Shown in pieces: positions 7,680-17,834 of a stretch of DNA of 64,000 nucleotides. Both the position numbers and the translations under genes were made by a program. Below the pieces are notes generated by a model. It did no database searches and was not told the origin of the DNA. It saw nothing but the letters and a program-made list of their open reading frames with translations. How positions within the stretch are numbered: position 1 is the stretch's first letter; every line of letters begins with the position of its first letter. The stretch is taken from assembly GCA_017506735.1 (NCBI GenBank), contig JAFVMW010000046.1, positions 92,606 through 156,605 on the forward strand. Reading direction: 5' to 3'. Source of the DNA: Oscillospiraceae bacterium. Lineage in GTDB: Bacteria; Bacillota; Clostridia; Oscillospirales; Oscillospiraceae.

Positions 7680-8096
7680 ATGACATTCAAGGGTGAACAG
7701 TATCTATGGACGGACCGGAAACGGTATTTGGGGCTTCCTCTGAGCTTTACCCGTTATGCCCTTTCCGATGACCGGCTGTTTCTGTCGGTGGGTTTTCTGA
7801 ATTTGAAGGATGATGAGCTTCTGCTGTACCGGGTTCGGGATATCAGCGTGACCCGGAGCCTGTTCCAGCGTATTTTCGGGGTAGGCACCATTCTGGTCAA
7901 CTCCTCCGACAAGTCCAATCCTACATTGCAGCTGCAGAACGTGAAGGATCCGCTGATGGTCAAGGAGCTGCTTCACGAGCAGGTGGAGCAGATGAAGACC
8001 AGGCGCAGAGTCCACTACAGTGAAATCAACTCCTTCAACGACGATATGGAGGACGATCTGGACTTTGACCTGGACGGCGACGGTGTCCAGGGCTGA
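7680..8096 (+). CDS. PH domain-containing protein
   Basis: A 138-aa cytoplasmic protein resembling bacterial PH (bPH_2) domains: residues about 20-100 alternate predicted strands (RYALSDDRLFLSVGFLN, DELLLYRVRDISVTRSL, GTILVNSSDKSNPTLQLQN) and end with the helix typical of the fold. The tail is very acidic (DDMEDDLDFDLDGDG). The ATG at 7680 sits 8 nt after AAGGAG; an earlier in-frame GTG overlaps the SD. Single-gene unit; no function can be inferred beyond possible membrane or protein binding. Confidence 0.8.
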   Translation: MTFKGEQYLWTDRKRYLGLPLSFTRYALSDDRLFLSVGFLNLKDDELLLYRVRDISVTRSLFQRIFGVGTILVNSSDKSNPTLQLQNVKDPLMVKELLHEQVEQMKTRRRVHYSEINSFNDDMEDDLDFDLDGDGVQG

Positions 8097-8111
8097 CGGA
8101 AGATTTTGGGG

Positions 8112-8142
8112 CGGCCATACCTTCGGGTATGGCCGTTTTTTT
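8112..8142 (+). terminator. Terminator of the PH-like gene
   Basis: Perfect 10-bp stem CGGCCATACC / GGTATGGCCG with TTCG loop and seven T. Confidence 0.92.
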
Positions 8143-8225
8143 GCAGGATCTGCTTCATGCTTTATGCATTTGTGCAAGTTGTCTGTATTTCAGCTGTATT
8201 TTTCGTCATTATACTCACTTCACCA

Positions 8226-8254
8226 TTGACAAATCACGGTTTCCGTGGTATGAT
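8226..8254 (+). promoter_or_regulatory. Promoter of the pyr operon with a palindrome in the spacer
   Basis: TTGACA (8226-8231), 17-nt spacer, TATGAT (8249-8254). The spacer contains CACGG-TTT-CCGTG (8235-8247), a candidate operator. The leader to pyrC is only about 30 nt, too short for a PyrR-type attenuator, so control is probably at initiation. Confidence 0.82.
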
Positions 8255-8289
8255 TCCTAAGATAAAATGAGCTAAGGAGGGTATCATCC

Positions 8290-9510
8290 ATGATGATGAA
8301 TTTGAATGGTGTGAATTGCTACCGTGATGGCCGTTTTGTTCTGGACAATGTGTCTGTTGATATTTCTTCTGTTGACGGAAGCCGTGTTCCCGTTGTTGCT
8401 TCGGACCACTGTTTCCTTTTGCCCGGTTTCGTTGATGTTCATGTACATCTTCGTGAGCCGGGTTTTTTGTATAAAGAGACCATTTCCACCGGCACAGCAG
8501 CCTGCGCCCGGGGCGGATACAGCGATGTATGCGCCATGCCCAATCTGGACCCGGTTCCGGATTCCGTGGAGCATCTGGCTGTTCAGCTGAAGGCCATTGA
8601 AAAGGATGCTTTGATCCATGTATATCCCTACGGCGCCATTACCGTAGGCGAAAAGGGTGAAGAACTTGCAGACCTGGAGGGTATGGCCCCCAATGTCATC
8701 GCCTTCTCCGACGACGGCAAGGGTGTGCAGGACGAGGATATGATGCGCAACGCCATGCTGGAATGCAAGCGTCTTGGCAAAATCCTGGCTGCCCACTGTG
8801 AGGACAATTCCCTGCTCCGGGGCGGCTATATCCATGACGGCGAATACGCCGCCGCCCACGGTCACCGGGGCATCTGCTCTGAATCCGAATGGGGTCCCAT
8901 CGCCCGGGACCTGAAGCTGGCCAAGGAAACCGGCTGCGCCTACCATGTGTGCCACATCTCCACCAAGGAAAGTGTGGAGCTTATCCGGCAGGCGAAAAAA
9001 GAGGGCGTAGATGTGACCTGCGAAACCGGCCCCCACTACATTCTGATGTCTGATAAGGATCTTCAGGAGGATGGCCGGTTCAAGATGAATCCTCCCCTGC
9101 GGTCTGAGGAGGACCGGAAGGCCATTCTCGAAGGCATTCTGGACGGCACCATCGATATGATCGCCACCGACCACGCGCCCCACTCCGCAGAGGAGAAGGG
9201 CAAAGGCCTTGAAAAAAGCGCCATGGGCGTGGTTGGCATCGAAACCGCATTCCCCCTGCTCTACACCCATCTGGTGAAAACCGGTCTGATCAGCCTGGAA
9301 CGGCTGGTGGAGCTGATGTCCGTCAACCCCCGGAAACGCTTCGGCATTCCCGAGCGGGGCGACTTCACCGTGTGGGATCTGAGCAGAGAATATACCATCG
9401 ACCCCGAAGATTTCCTGTCCAAGGGCAGGGCAACCCCCTTTGCCGGCTGGAAGGTCTTCGGTGAGAACCAACTGACAATCGTAGGAGGCAAAATCGTATG
9501 GCAGAAATGA
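8290..9510 (+). CDS. pyrC: Dihydroorotase
   Basis: A 406-aa zinc amidohydrolase that cyclises N-carbamoyl-aspartate to dihydroorotate, third step of UMP synthesis. Type I signature DVHVHLREPG is at residues 49-58 with metal ligands His51 and His53; the second signature ATDHAPHS lies near 293-300. SD AAGGAGG is 9 nt before the ATG. First gene of the pyr operon; its end overlaps carA by 13 nt. Confidence 0.97.
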   Translation: MMMNLNGVNCYRDGRFVLDNVSVDISSVDGSRVPVVASDHCFLLPGFVDVHVHLREPGFLYKETISTGTAACARGGYSDVCAMPNLDPVPDSVEHLAVQLKAIEKDALIHVYPYGAITVGEKGEELADLEGMAPNVIAFSDDGKGVQDEDMMRNAMLECKRLGKILAAHCEDNSLLRGGYIHDGEYAAAHGHRGICSESEWGPIARDLKLAKETGCAYHVCHISTKESVELIRQAKKEGVDVTCETGPHYILMSDKDLQEDGRFKMNPPLRSEEDRKAILEGILDGTIDMIATDHAPHSAEEKGKGLEKSAMGVVGIETAFPLLYTHLVKTGLISLERLVELMSVNPRKRFGIPERGDFTVWDLSREYTIDPEDFLSKGRATPFAGWKVFGENQLTIVGGKIVWQK

Positions 9511-10577
9511 TGAACAAGAAACTCGTGCTGGAAAACGGCATGGAGTTCCCCGGCTACGGCTTTGGCGCGGATAAGGATGCCATTGCAGAGCTGGTTTACA
9601 ACACTTCCATGGTCGGCTACCAGGAAATCGTGTCCGAAAACAGCTACTTTGAGCAGATGGTCGTGATGACCTACCCCATCATCGGCAGCTACGGCGTCAA
9701 CGATGAGGACGACGAAACCAAGTATCCCAACATCGGCGGTCTGATCGTCCGGGATTACAATGATATGCCCTCCAACTTCCGCTACACCAAGACCCTGTCC
9801 GAAGCCATGGAGGAGGACGGCATTGCCGGCATCTATGGCATGGACACCCGTATGCTCACCCGGATCATCCGGTCCCAGGGCAACATGAAGGCTATGATCA
9901 CCTCCATCGACACCACCAAGGAGGAGGCTCTGGCTGCCATCGCCGCCTGGGAGCCCACCCGGAACCCTGTGGCCAAGGTCAGCTGCACCAAGCGCTGGTA
10001 CTCCCGTACCCCCAACCATCGCTACAGCGTTGTCGCCGTAGACTGCGGCATCAAGCTCAGCTCCGTGAAGAATCTGAACCGGCTGGGCTGCAACGTCACC
10101 GTGGTTCCCTACAACACCACCGCTGAGCAGGTCATGGCCCTGCAGCACGACGGTCTGTTCATCTATGACGGCCCCGGCAATCCTGAGCAAGCCCCCACTG
10201 TGATCAAGCTGATCCAGGATCTGCAGGGCAAGCTGCCCATTCTGGGTGTGGAGCTGGGGCATCAGCTGGTGTGCCTGGCCAACGGCGCCAAGATCACCAA
10301 GATGGCTTCCGGTCATCATGGCTGCAACCACCCCATCCGGAATCTGGACACCGGCAAAATCGAAATGGCCAAGCAGAGCCACAACTATATGCTCGACGAC
10401 ACCTCCCTGGAGGGCACCGGTCTGCGCATCACCCATGTGAACGTGCTGGACGGCACCCCCGAGGCCTGTGAGAGCACCGTCTACCCCACCGTTTCCGCCC
10501 AGTTTGATCTGGACGGCGACCACCCCCTGTACGCAAAGTTTATTGAGATGATGGAGAGGAGCAAGCAAAATGCCTAA
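9498..10577 (+). CDS. carA: Carbamoyl-phosphate synthase small subunit, glutaminase residues lost
   Basis: A 359-aa CarA homologue. In the normal enzyme it hydrolyses glutamine and feeds ammonia to CarB. The N-terminal domain ([33 protein letters not shown]) and the class I amidotransferase fold ([21 protein letters not shown]) are intact and colinear. The nucleophile motif GICLGHQ of the family reads GVELGHQ, Glu252 replacing catalytic Cys. The HPE catalytic pair near the C-terminus is also absent: the region reads [13 protein letters not shown]. There is no frameshift or stop. By family knowledge this protein should not hydrolyse glutamine; it may serve as a structural or regulatory partner of an ammonia-dependent CarB. 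Overlaps pyrC (13 nt) and carB (8 nt). Confidence 0.92.
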   Translation: MAEMMNKKLVLENGMEFPGYGFGADKDAIAELVYNTSMVGYQEIVSENSYFEQMVVMTYPIIGSYGVNDEDDETKYPNIGGLIVRDYNDMPSNFRYTKTLSEAMEEDGIAGIYGMDTRMLTRIIRSQGNMKAMITSIDTTKEEALAAIAAWEPTRNPVAKVSCTKRWYSRTPNHRYSVVAVDCGIKLSSVKNLNRLGCNVTVVPYNTTAEQVMALQHDGLFIYDGPGNPEQAPTVIKLIQDLQGKLPILGVELGHQLVCLANGAKITKMASGHHGCNHPIRNLDTGKIEMAKQSHNYMLDDTSLEGTGLRITHVNVLDGTPEACESTVYPTVSAQFDLDGDHPLYAKFIEMMERSKQNA

Positions 10578-13500
10578 GAGAACAGATATCAAGAAAGTGA
10601 TGGTCATCGGCTCCGGCCCCATTGTCATCGGCCAGGCCGCTGAGTTTGACTACGCAGGCACCCAGGCCTGCCTTGCCCTGAAGGAAGAGGGCTACGAGGT
10701 CGTTCTGCTGAACTCCAACCCTGCCACCATCATGTGCGACACCAACATCGCCGACAAGGTGTATATGGAACCCCTGAATCTGGAGTATGTTTCCAGAATC
10801 ATCCGCAAGGAGCGTCCCGACGCCATCGTTCCCGGCCTGGGCGGCCAGACCGGTCTGAACCTGGCTGTGCAGCTGGCAAAGAAGGGCGTGCTGAAGGAGT
10901 GCGGCGTTGAAATCCTGGGCACCAGCTTCGAGTCCATCGAGCGTGCCGAGGACAGAGAGCTGTTCAAGGAGCTGTGTGAGAAGCTGGGCGAGCCTGTCTG
11001 CCCCTCTGAGATCGCCACCACCCTGGAAGAGGGCATCGCCGCAGCAGAGCGGATCGGCTACCCTGTTGTCCTCCGTCCTGCCTTCACCCTGGGCGGCACC
11101 GGCGGCGGCTTTGCTGACAACGAAGCGGAGCTGATTCCCCTGCTGACCAACGGTCTGAAGCTGTCCCCCGTCACCCAGGTTCTGGTGGAGAAGTCCATCA
11201 AGGGCTACAAGGAGATCGAGTTCGAGGTCATGCGCGATGCCAACGACACCGCCATCGCCATCTGCTCCATGGAAAACATCGACCCCGTGGGCATCCACAC
11301 CGGCGACTCCATGGTTGTGGCCCCTGCCCAGACCCTGTCCCCCAAGGAATACAATATGCTGAAGAACTCCGCCCTGAAGATCATCCGGGAGCTGGAGATC
11401 GCCGGCGGCTGCAACGTTCAGTTCGCCCTGAATCCCTATTCCTTTGAATACTATCTGATCGAGATCAACCCCAGAGTTTCCCGTTCCTCCGCTCTGGCTT
11501 CCAAGGCCTCCGGCTATCCCATCGCACGGGTTACCGCAAAGGTGGCAATTGGCCTGACTCTGGATGAAATTCAGATCGCTTCCACCCCCGCTTCCTTCGA
11601 GCCCAGCATTGACTATATCGTCACCAAGCTGGCCCGTTTCCCCTTCGACAAGTTCACCTCCGCCGACAACCGGCTGTCCACCCAGATGAAGGCCACCGGC
11701 GAGGTCATGTCCATCGGCCGCACCATGGAAGAGTCCCTTCTGAAGGGCGTCCGTGGTCTGGAGATCGGCGTGAACCATATCTACAACAAGAAGTTTGACA
11801 ATATGGAAACCGCCGAACTGATGAGCTATATCAAGATCGCCAAGGACGACCGGCTCTTCGCCATTGCGGAGCTGATGCGCAGAGACTGTGACCTGGGCAA
11901 CATCTACGGCGCCACCAAGATCGATATGTTCTTCCTGGAGAAGATCGCCAATGTGGTCCGCTTCGAGTCCGTAGTCAAGGCAAACCCCCGGGATGTGGAA
12001 GTGCTGAAGGCTGCCAAGAAGATGGGCTTCAGTGACGCCTGGATCGGCCAGCAGTGGGGCCTGAGCGACATTGAGATGTACCGGCTCCGTGAGGCCAACG
12101 ACATCTTCCCCGTCTACAAGATCATCGACTCCTGCGCCGGTGAGTTTGACAGCTATGTGCCCTACTTCTACTCCACCTACGAGCAGGAAAACGAGTCTAT
12201 CGTCACCGACAAGAAGAAGATCATCGTGCTGGGCTCCGGCCCCATCCGTATCGGTCAGGGCGTTGAGTTCGACTACTCCACTGTCCACGCCATCTGGGCC
12301 ATCCGGGAAGCAGGCTACGAAGCCATCATCATCAACAACAACCCCGAAACCGTTTCCACCGACTACACCTGCTCCGACAAGCTGTACTTCGAGCCTCTGA
12401 CCATCGAGGACGTGATGAACGTCATCCATCTGGAGAAGCCCGACGGCATCATCGTCACTCTGGGCGGCCAGACCGCCATCAACCTGGCTGCACGGCTGGA
12501 CAAGCTGGGCGTTCCCGTTGTCGGCACCTCTGTTGCCGCAGTTGACCGGGCAGAAAACCGTGACTCCTTCGAAAAGACCCTGGAGGAGCTGGGCATTCCC
12601 CAGCCTCCCGGACAGGCTGTCACCGATGTGGAGGCAGGCATTGCCGTTGCAAACCGGATCGGCTATCCCGTCCTGGTTCGCCCCTCCTTCGTTCTGGGCG
12701 GCCGTGCCATGCAGATCGTCCGCAACGACGACCAGCTGCGCCACTACTTCAAGTACGCCATCGTTGCTTCCGAGGAGCATCCTGTCCTGGTTGACAAGTA
12801 TATCATGGGCAAGGAGCTGGAGGTTGACGCTGTCTGCGACGGCAAGGAAGTTCTGATCCCCGGCATCATGGAGCACGTCGAGCGCACCGGCGTTCACTCC
12901 GGCGACTCCATCTCCGTTTACCCCTCCTTCTCCATCAACGACAAGGTGAAGGAAGTCATTATCGACTACACCACCAAGCTGGGCATCGGCCTGGGCATGG
13001 AGGGTCTGTTCAACATCCAGTTCATCGTTGACCCCAACGAGGATGTGTATATCATCGAGGTCAACCCCCGTTCCTCCCGTACCGTTCCCTTCCTGTCCAA
13101 GGCCACCGGCATTCCTCTGGCCAACATCGCCACCAAGGTCGCTCTGGGCCATTCCCTGGCCGAGCAGGGCTACACCGGCGGCCTGCAGCCGTCCAAGAAG
13201 CGCTGGTATGTCAAGGTTCCCGTGTTCTCCTTCTCCAAGCTCCACGGCGCGGACATTGCCCTGTCCCCCGAGATGAAGTCCACCGGCGAGGCCATCGGTT
13301 ATGACGACAGCCTGAACCGTGCCTTCTACAAGGCCCTCCAGGCTGGCGGCACCAAGGTTGCCAACTACGGCACCCTGTTCGTCACCATCGCCGACAAGGA
13401 CAAGGACGACGCTCTGCCCCTGATCCGCCGGTTCTACGACCTGGGCTTCAACATCGAAGCCACTCCCGGCACTGCTGCTTATCTGAAGAACCACGGCATC

Positions 13501-13752
13501 CGTACCAGTTCCAAGCAGAAGATCAGCACCGGCAGCGAGGAGATCCTGGATACCCTCCGCGCAGGCCACGTGACCTATGTGCTGAACACCCTGGACCAGG
13601 GCAACAGCGGCGCCAGCGGCGACGACGGCTTCACCATCCGCCGGGTTGCCACCGAGAACGGCGTTACCGTGTTCACCTCTCTGGATACCGTCCGCGTTCT
13701 GCTGGACGTTCTGGAGGAGATCACCTTCTCCGTTTCCACCATTGACGCTTAA
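10570..13752 (+). CDS. carB: Carbamoyl-phosphate synthase large subunit
   Basis: A 1060-aa synthetase making carbamoyl phosphate from bicarbonate, ammonia and two ATP. Both homologous ATP-grasp halves are present: the first begins [20 protein letters not shown], the second near residue 550 [21 protein letters not shown]. Paired ATP-grasp motifs ([16 protein letters not shown] and [16 protein letters not shown]) and a C-terminal MGS-like allosteric domain (about 930-1060) follow. Length is normal. The start is coupled to carA by an 8-nt overlap behind GAGAGGAG. Its partner CarA lacks the glutaminase residues, so ammonia may be the nitrogen donor here. Confidence 0.97.
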   Translation: MPKRTDIKKVMVIGSGPIVIGQAAEFDYAGTQACLALKEEGYEVVLLNSNPATIMCDTNIADKVYMEPLNLEYVSRIIRKERPDAIVPGLGGQTGLNLAVQLAKKGVLKECGVEILGTSFESIERAEDRELFKELCEKLGEPVCPSEIATTLEEGIAAAERIGYPVVLRPAFTLGGTGGGFADNEAELIPLLTNGLKLSPVTQVLVEKSIKGYKEIEFEVMRDANDTAIAICSMENIDPVGIHTGDSMVVAPAQTLSPKEYNMLKNSALKIIRELEIAGGCNVQFALNPYSFEYYLIEINPRVSRSSALASKASGYPIARVTAKVAIGLTLDEIQIASTPASFEPSIDYIVTKLARFPFDKFTSADNRLSTQMKATGEVMSIGRTMEESLLKGVRGLEIGVNHIYNKKFDNMETAELMSYIKIAKDDRLFAIAELMRRDCDLGNIYGATKIDMFFLEKIANVVRFESVVKANPRDVEVLKAAKKMGFSDAWIGQQWGLSDIEMYRLREANDIFPVYKIIDSCAGEFDSYVPYFYSTYEQENESIVTDKKKIIVLGSGPIRIGQGVEFDYSTVHAIWAIREAGYEAIIINNNPETVSTDYTCSDKLYFEPLTIEDVMNVIHLEKPDGIIVTLGGQTAINLAARLDKLGVPVVGTSVAAVDRAENRDSFEKTLEELGIPQPPGQAVTDVEAGIAVANRIGYPVLVRPSFVLGGRAMQIVRNDDQLRHYFKYAIVASEEHPVLVDKYIMGKELEVDAVCDGKEVLIPGIMEHVERTGVHSGDSISVYPSFSINDKVKEVIIDYTTKLGIGLGMEGLFNIQFIVDPNEDVYIIEVNPRSSRTVPFLSKATGIPLANIATKVALGHSLAEQGYTGGLQPSKKRWYVKVPVFSFSKLHGADIALSPEMKSTGEAIGYDDSLNRAFYKALQAGGTKVANYGTLFVTIADKDKDDALPLIRRFYDLGFNIEATPGTAAYLKNHGIRTSSKQKISTGSEEILDTLRAGHVTYVLNTLDQGNSGASGDDGFTIRRVATENGVTVFTSLDTVRVLLDVLEEITFSVSTIDA

Positions 13753-13762
13753 GGAGGAAACC

Positions 13763-14494
13763 ATGAAGCAGGGTTTCTTTACCATCACTGAAAACTACGC
13801 CATGACCAGCTCTGTCTATCGGATGGAGCTGGAGGGCGACACCTCCGCAATCACCAATTGCGGTCAGTTTGTGGATCTGCGGCTGCCGGAGAAGTATCTC
13901 CGCCGGCCCATCTCCGTCTGTGACTACGCAGAGAATAAGCTGACCCTGATCTACAAGGTTGTTGGCTCCGGCACCGAGATCATGGCTGGCCTCCCTGTGG
14001 GTACCAAGCTGGATGTACTCACGGGCCTCGGCAACGGCTATGACACTTCCCTGTCTGGCTCCCGGCCCGTTCTGGTGGGCGGCGGCGTGGGTGTGCCCCC
14101 CATGTACAATCTGTGCAAAAAGCTGGTTGCCCAGGGCAAGCAGCCCCAGGTGGTGCTGGGCTTCAACACCGCTGAGGAGATCTTCCTGGCCGACGAGTTC
14201 CGGGCCCTGGGTGTGGAGGTCCACATCGCCACCGCTGACGGCAGCGTTGGTACCAAGGGCTTTGTCACTGACGTAATCAAGAACCTTGATTACACCTATT
14301 TCTACTCCTGCGGCCCCATGCCCATGTTCAAGGCCATGGAGCAGGTGATGACCACTTCCGGTCAGTACAGCTTTGAGGAGCGGATGGGCTGCGGCTTCGG
14401 CGCCTGCATGGGCTGCACCATCCATGTCAAGAGCGGCTACGCCCGGGTCTGCAAGGACGGCCCCGTATTTTTCCGTGAGGAGGTATTCGGATGA
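13763..14494 (+). CDS. pyrK: Dihydroorotate dehydrogenase B, electron-transfer subunit
   Basis: A 243-aa FAD and 2Fe-2S protein that passes electrons from PyrD to NAD+. Seen: the FAD-binding RRPISVCDY segment near residue 47, a glycine-rich nucleotide motif VGGGVGVPPMYNL near 105-117 and the cluster ligands Cys210, Cys215, Cys218 and Cys230. The ATG at 13763 follows AAGGAGG; the open frame runs further upstream inside carB but without an SD. Overlaps pyrD by 4 nt. Confidence 0.97.
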   Translation: MKQGFFTITENYAMTSSVYRMELEGDTSAITNCGQFVDLRLPEKYLRRPISVCDYAENKLTLIYKVVGSGTEIMAGLPVGTKLDVLTGLGNGYDTSLSGSRPVLVGGGVGVPPMYNLCKKLVAQGKQPQVVLGFNTAEEIFLADEFRALGVEVHIATADGSVGTKGFVTDVIKNLDYTYFYSCGPMPMFKAMEQVMTTSGQYSFEERMGCGFGACMGCTIHVKSGYARVCKDGPVFFREEVFG

Positions 14495-15399
14495 ACACAA
14501 AAGTGTATCTGTGCGGCATTGAGATCGACAATCCTGTGATCCCCGCATCCGGTACCTTCGGCTTCGGCAAGGAATTCGCGGAGCTCTACGACATCAACTG
14601 CCTGGGCACCTTCTCCTTCAAGGGCACCACCCTTGACCCCCGGTTTGGCAACCCCACCCCCAGAATCGCTGAATTCACCGGCGGTATGCTGAATGCTGTG
14701 GGTTTGCAGAATCCCGGCGTTGACCATGTGATTGCCCATGAGCTGCCGGAAATGAAGGAATTTTTCCACAAGCCTGTTATGGCCAACGTGTCCGGCTTCT
14801 CCATTGAGCAGTATGTCAAGACCTGCGAAAAGCTGGACAAAGAGGAGCAGGTGGGCTGGCTGGAGGTCAACATCTCCTGCCCCAATGTCCACGGCGGCGG
14901 CATGAGCTTCGGTACCGATCCCGGCTGCGCCCGGGAAGTCACCGAGGCCGTGAAGGCTGTGACCACCAAGCCCGTCATTGTCAAGCTCTCCCCTAACGTC
15001 ACCGACATCGTTGCCATCGCCAAGGCCTGTGAGGCAGGCGGTGCGGATGCTGTAAGCCTGATCAACACCGTTCTGGGTATGCGGATCGATCTGAACCGGA
15101 AAAAGCCCATCATCGCCAACAAGACCGGCGGCATGAGCGGCCCCGCCCTGCTGCCCCTTGCCGTGCGCATGGTGTATCAGGTGTATGAAAATGTGTCCAT
15201 CCCCATTGTGGGCATGGGCGGCGTCAGCTGCGCTGAGGATGTCATCGAGCTGATGCTGGCAGGCGCCACCGCCGTTGAGGTAGGCGCTGCCAATCTGGTG
15301 GACCCCTTCGCCTGCAAGCGCATCGTGGAGGAGCTGCCCACCGTCATGAAGAAGTACCATATTGAAAATTTGAAAGATATTATTGGAGGTGCCCACTAA
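14491..15399 (+). CDS. pyrD: Dihydroorotate dehydrogenase B (NAD+), catalytic subunit
   Basis: A 302-aa class 1B flavoprotein oxidising dihydroorotate to orotate; works as a heterotetramer with PyrK. Seen: the N-terminal [13 protein letters not shown] segment, the [11 protein letters not shown] motif with the active-site Cys region (about 130-140), LSPNVTDI and the FMN phosphate-binding [19 protein letters not shown] region near 235-255. Stop and next start overlap as TAATG. Confidence 0.98.
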   Translation: MNTKVYLCGIEIDNPVIPASGTFGFGKEFAELYDINCLGTFSFKGTTLDPRFGNPTPRIAEFTGGMLNAVGLQNPGVDHVIAHELPEMKEFFHKPVMANVSGFSIEQYVKTCEKLDKEEQVGWLEVNISCPNVHGGGMSFGTDPGCAREVTEAVKAVTTKPVIVKLSPNVTDIVAIAKACEAGGADAVSLINTVLGMRIDLNRKKPIIANKTGGMSGPALLPLAVRMVYQVYENVSIPIVGMGGVSCAEDVIELMLAGATAVEVGAANLVDPFACKRIVEELPTVMKKYHIENLKDIIGGAH

Positions 15400-16103
15400 T
15401 GGGAAAAGACGTAATCGTAGCCTGTGACTTTGCTTCCGCTGAAGCAACCTTTGCATTCCTGGACAAGTTCGCCGCCTGTGAGCGCAAGCCCTTCCTGAAA
15501 ATCGGCATGGAGCTGTACTACGCTGAAGGCCCCAGCATCGTCAAGGAGATCAAGTCCCGGGGTCACAAGATCTTCCTGGATCTGAAGCTGCATGACATCC
15601 CCAACACGGTCAAGAAGGCCATGGCTGTTCTCTCCAACCTGGATGTGGACATCACCAATCTCCACGCCGCCGGTACCAAGAACATGATGAAGGCCGCCCT
15701 GGAGGGTCTGACCCGTGCCGACGGCACCCGTCCCCTGCTGATCGCCGTGACCCAGCTGACCTCCACCGACCAGGAGAGCATGGAAAATGATCTGATGATC
15801 CACGCTCCCATCGATGAGGTTGTCATGCACTACGCCCAGTGCGCCGCCGAATCCGGCCTGGACGGCATCGTCTGCTCCCCTCTGGAGGCTGGCAAGGTTC
15901 ACGATCGCTGCGGCAAGAATTTCCTGACCATCACTCCCGGTGTCCGCTTCGCTGATGGCGATGTGGGCGACCAGAAGCGCGTCATGACCCCTGCCGCCGC
16001 CAAGGAGATCGGCTCTGACTACATCGTGGTGGGCCGTCCTATCACCGCCGCCGCTGACCCCGTGGCCGCTTACCAGCGCTGCGTGGCCGAGTTCTGCGAT
16101 TGA
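15399..16103 (+). CDS. pyrF: Orotidine 5'-phosphate decarboxylase
   Basis: A 234-aa type 1 (short) OMP decarboxylase making UMP from OMP, last step of the pathway. The catalytic Asp-Lys-Asp array is visible as [13 protein letters not shown] (about residues 57-69), with ACDFAS near the start and VGRPIT near the C-terminus for phosphate binding. Overlaps the pyrD stop by 1 nt. Followed by a 96-bp palindromic repeat. Confidence 0.97.
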   Translation: MGKDVIVACDFASAEATFAFLDKFAACERKPFLKIGMELYYAEGPSIVKEIKSRGHKIFLDLKLHDIPNTVKKAMAVLSNLDVDITNLHAAGTKNMMKAALEGLTRADGTRPLLIAVTQLTSTDQESMENDLMIHAPIDEVVMHYAQCAAESGLDGIVCSPLEAGKVHDRCGKNFLTITPGVRFADGDVGDQKRVMTPAAAKEIGSDYIVVGRPITAAADPVAAYQRCVAEFCD

Positions 16104-16113
16104 TATTATGAAT

Positions 16114-16209
16114 GTCATTGCGAACCAGTGCGCACACTGGTGTGGCAATCCCCCGGATATTCCGGAAACCTGATGGGGATTGCCACGTCGCTTCGCTCCT
16201 CGCAATGAC
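16114..16209. repeat. 96-bp palindromic repeat inside the pyr operon
   Basis: Terminal perfect inverted repeats GTCATTGCGA (16114-16123) and TCGCAATGAC (16200-16209) enclose GGCAATCCCC (16144-16153) / GGGGATTGCC (16175-16184) and the palindrome CCAGTGCGCACACTGG (16125-16140). In translation one strand gives the SLRGAKRRGNP-type peptide recalled as a frequent misannotation of this repeat family in Firmicutes. Transcribed with the operon it would form a large RNA hairpin between pyrF and pyrE. Confidence 0.85.
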
Positions 16210-16235
16210 GGATCGTTACTGAAAGGAGATTTATC

Positions 16236-16889
16236 ATGGAAGCTTATAAGAGAGAGTTTATTGAATTCCTGCAGGGTGCCGGCGTTCTGAAGTTTGGCGA
16301 CTTCACCGCCAAGTCCGGCCGGAAGATTCCCTATTTCGTCAACGCCGGCATGATCAAGACCGGCGATCAGATCACCAAGATGGGTGAGTTCTACGCCAAG
16401 GCTTACTTCGACAAGCTGGGCAAGAAGGAAGCCGTTCTGTACGGCCCTGCCTACAAGGGCATCAGCCTGTCCATCTCCGCTGCCGTTGCCCTGAGCAAGA
16501 ACGGTCTGAACGTTCCCTTCTTCTTCAACCGGAAGGAAGTCAAGGACCACGGCGAAGGCGGCACCTTTGTTGGCTATGTGCCCCAGGCCGGTGAGGAAAT
16601 CGTCATCATCGAGGACGTGATCACCGCAGGCACCGCCATCCGTGAGAGCATGGAGATTCTGAAGCATCTGGAGGGCACCAAGGTCATCGCCACCTTCATC
16701 ATGGTGGACCGGAAGGAAAAGGGCCAGACCGAGAAGGGCGCCATGCAGGAGATCGAGGAGCAGTTCGGCTTCCCCGTGTACTCCGTTGTTGATGTGTACG
16801 ACATCATCGAGTACCTGGAAGAGGACCCTGCCAACGAAGAGAACGTGACCCGGATCAAGAATTATCTGGCTGTCAACGGTGCAAAGTAA
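16236..16889 (+). CDS. pyrE: Orotate phosphoribosyltransferase
   Basis: A 217-aa enzyme joining orotate to PRPP to give OMP. Seen: the FTAKSGRKIPYFVNAG segment near the N-terminus, KEVKDHGEGG flexible loop near 95-108 and the PRPP-binding motif VIIEDVITAGTAI at about 123-135. SD GAAAGGAG precedes ATG. First gene after the intergenic repeat; 15 nt before pyrB. Confidence 0.97.
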   Translation: MEAYKREFIEFLQGAGVLKFGDFTAKSGRKIPYFVNAGMIKTGDQITKMGEFYAKAYFDKLGKKEAVLYGPAYKGISLSISAAVALSKNGLNVPFFFNRKEVKDHGEGGTFVGYVPQAGEEIVIIEDVITAGTAIRESMEILKHLEGTKVIATFIMVDRKEKGQTEKGAMQEIEEQFGFPVYSVVDVYDIIEYLEEDPANEENVTRIKNYLAVNGAK

Positions 16890-16904
16890 GAAAGAGGTAT
16901 CCAC

Positions 16905-17831
16905 ATGATCAACAAGTACGGTATTCCCAGTCTGCTGAGCATTCTGGATCTGAGCGTACAGGAGATCGACGAGCTGGTATCCACCGCGGAGCATATCATT
17001 GCCAACCCCAAGAGCTACGCCCAGCGCTGCAAGGGCAAGAAGCTGGCAACCCTGTTCTTCGAGCCCTCCACCCGTACCCGGCTGAGCTTTGAGGCCGCAA
17101 TGTACGAGCTGGGCGGCAATGTGATCGGTTTCTCCGAAGCCAACTCCTCCTCCGCCGCCAAGGGCGAGAGTGTTGCCGATACCGCCAAGACCATTTCCTG
17201 CTACGCTGACATCATCGCCATGCGCCATCCCAAGGAGGGCGCGCCCATGGTTGCCGCAATGAACGCCACCATCCCCGTGATCAATGCCGGTGATGGCGGT
17301 CACAATCACCCCACCCAGACTCTGGCTGACCTGCTGACCATCAAGCTGGAGAAGGGCCGGTTCGATCATCTGGTCATCGGCGTCTGCGGCGACCTGAAAT
17401 TCGGCCGCACCGTCCACTCCCTGATTGACGCCATGAGCCGCTATGAGGGCGTGAGCTTCGTGCTGATCAGCCCCGAGGAGCTGAAGGTGCCTGACTATGT
17501 CCGGAATGCCATGAAGGAGAAGAACATTCCCTTCGTGGAGACCACCGATCTGGAGGGCGCGATGCCCACCCTGGACATTCTGTACATGACCCGTGTGCAG
17601 CGGGAGCGTTTCTTCAACGAGGAGGATTACCTCCGGCTGAAGGACAGCTACATTCTCACCGCTGACAAGCTGGACAATGCCAAGCAGAACCTGTCCGTGC
17701 TGCATCCCCTGCCCCGTGTGAACGAGATTTCCGTGGCCATCGACGATGATCCCAGAGCCTGCTACTTCAAGCAGGTGCTCAACGGCAAATATATGCGTAT
17801 GGCTCTGATTCTGAAGCTTCTGGGGGTGTAA
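16905..17831 (+). CDS. pyrB: Aspartate carbamoyltransferase catalytic subunit
   Basis: A 308-aa enzyme condensing carbamoyl phosphate and aspartate. Carbamoyl-phosphate site motif [12 protein letters not shown] lies at about 50-61, the mobile SSAAKGES loop near 82-89 and HPLPR near 267. Followed at once by pyrI, so the holoenzyme is probably the regulated class B (PyrB plus PyrI) form. Confidence 0.98.
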   Translation: MINKYGIPSLLSILDLSVQEIDELVSTAEHIIANPKSYAQRCKGKKLATLFFEPSTRTRLSFEAAMYELGGNVIGFSEANSSSAAKGESVADTAKTISCYADIIAMRHPKEGAPMVAAMNATIPVINAGDGGHNHPTQTLADLLTIKLEKGRFDHLVIGVCGDLKFGRTVHSLIDAMSRYEGVSFVLISPEELKVPDYVRNAMKEKNIPFVETTDLEGAMPTLDILYMTRVQRERFFNEEDYLRLKDSYILTADKLDNAKQNLSVLHPLPRVNEISVAIDDDPRACYFKQVLNGKYMRMALILKLLGV

Positions 17832-17834
17832 TGT

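Noticed and set aside
9498-10577. carA as a pseudogene or sequencing error.
   Set aside because: The frame is open over the full length, coupling overlaps with pyrC and carB are kept, and two separate active-site regions are altered without any indel.
10540-13788. A 1082-codon open frame on the minus strand opposite carB, and similar long antisense frames opposite der (351-2399) and the pyr genes (15396-18272).
   Set aside because: They mirror strongly coding GC-rich plus-strand genes with third-position bias, have no SD and translate to low-complexity Gly/Val/His-rich text with no family likeness.
16114-16209. An SLRGAKRRGNP-type peptide read from the minus strand.
   Set aside because: This is the translation of a palindromic intergenic repeat, a frequent source of false proteins.
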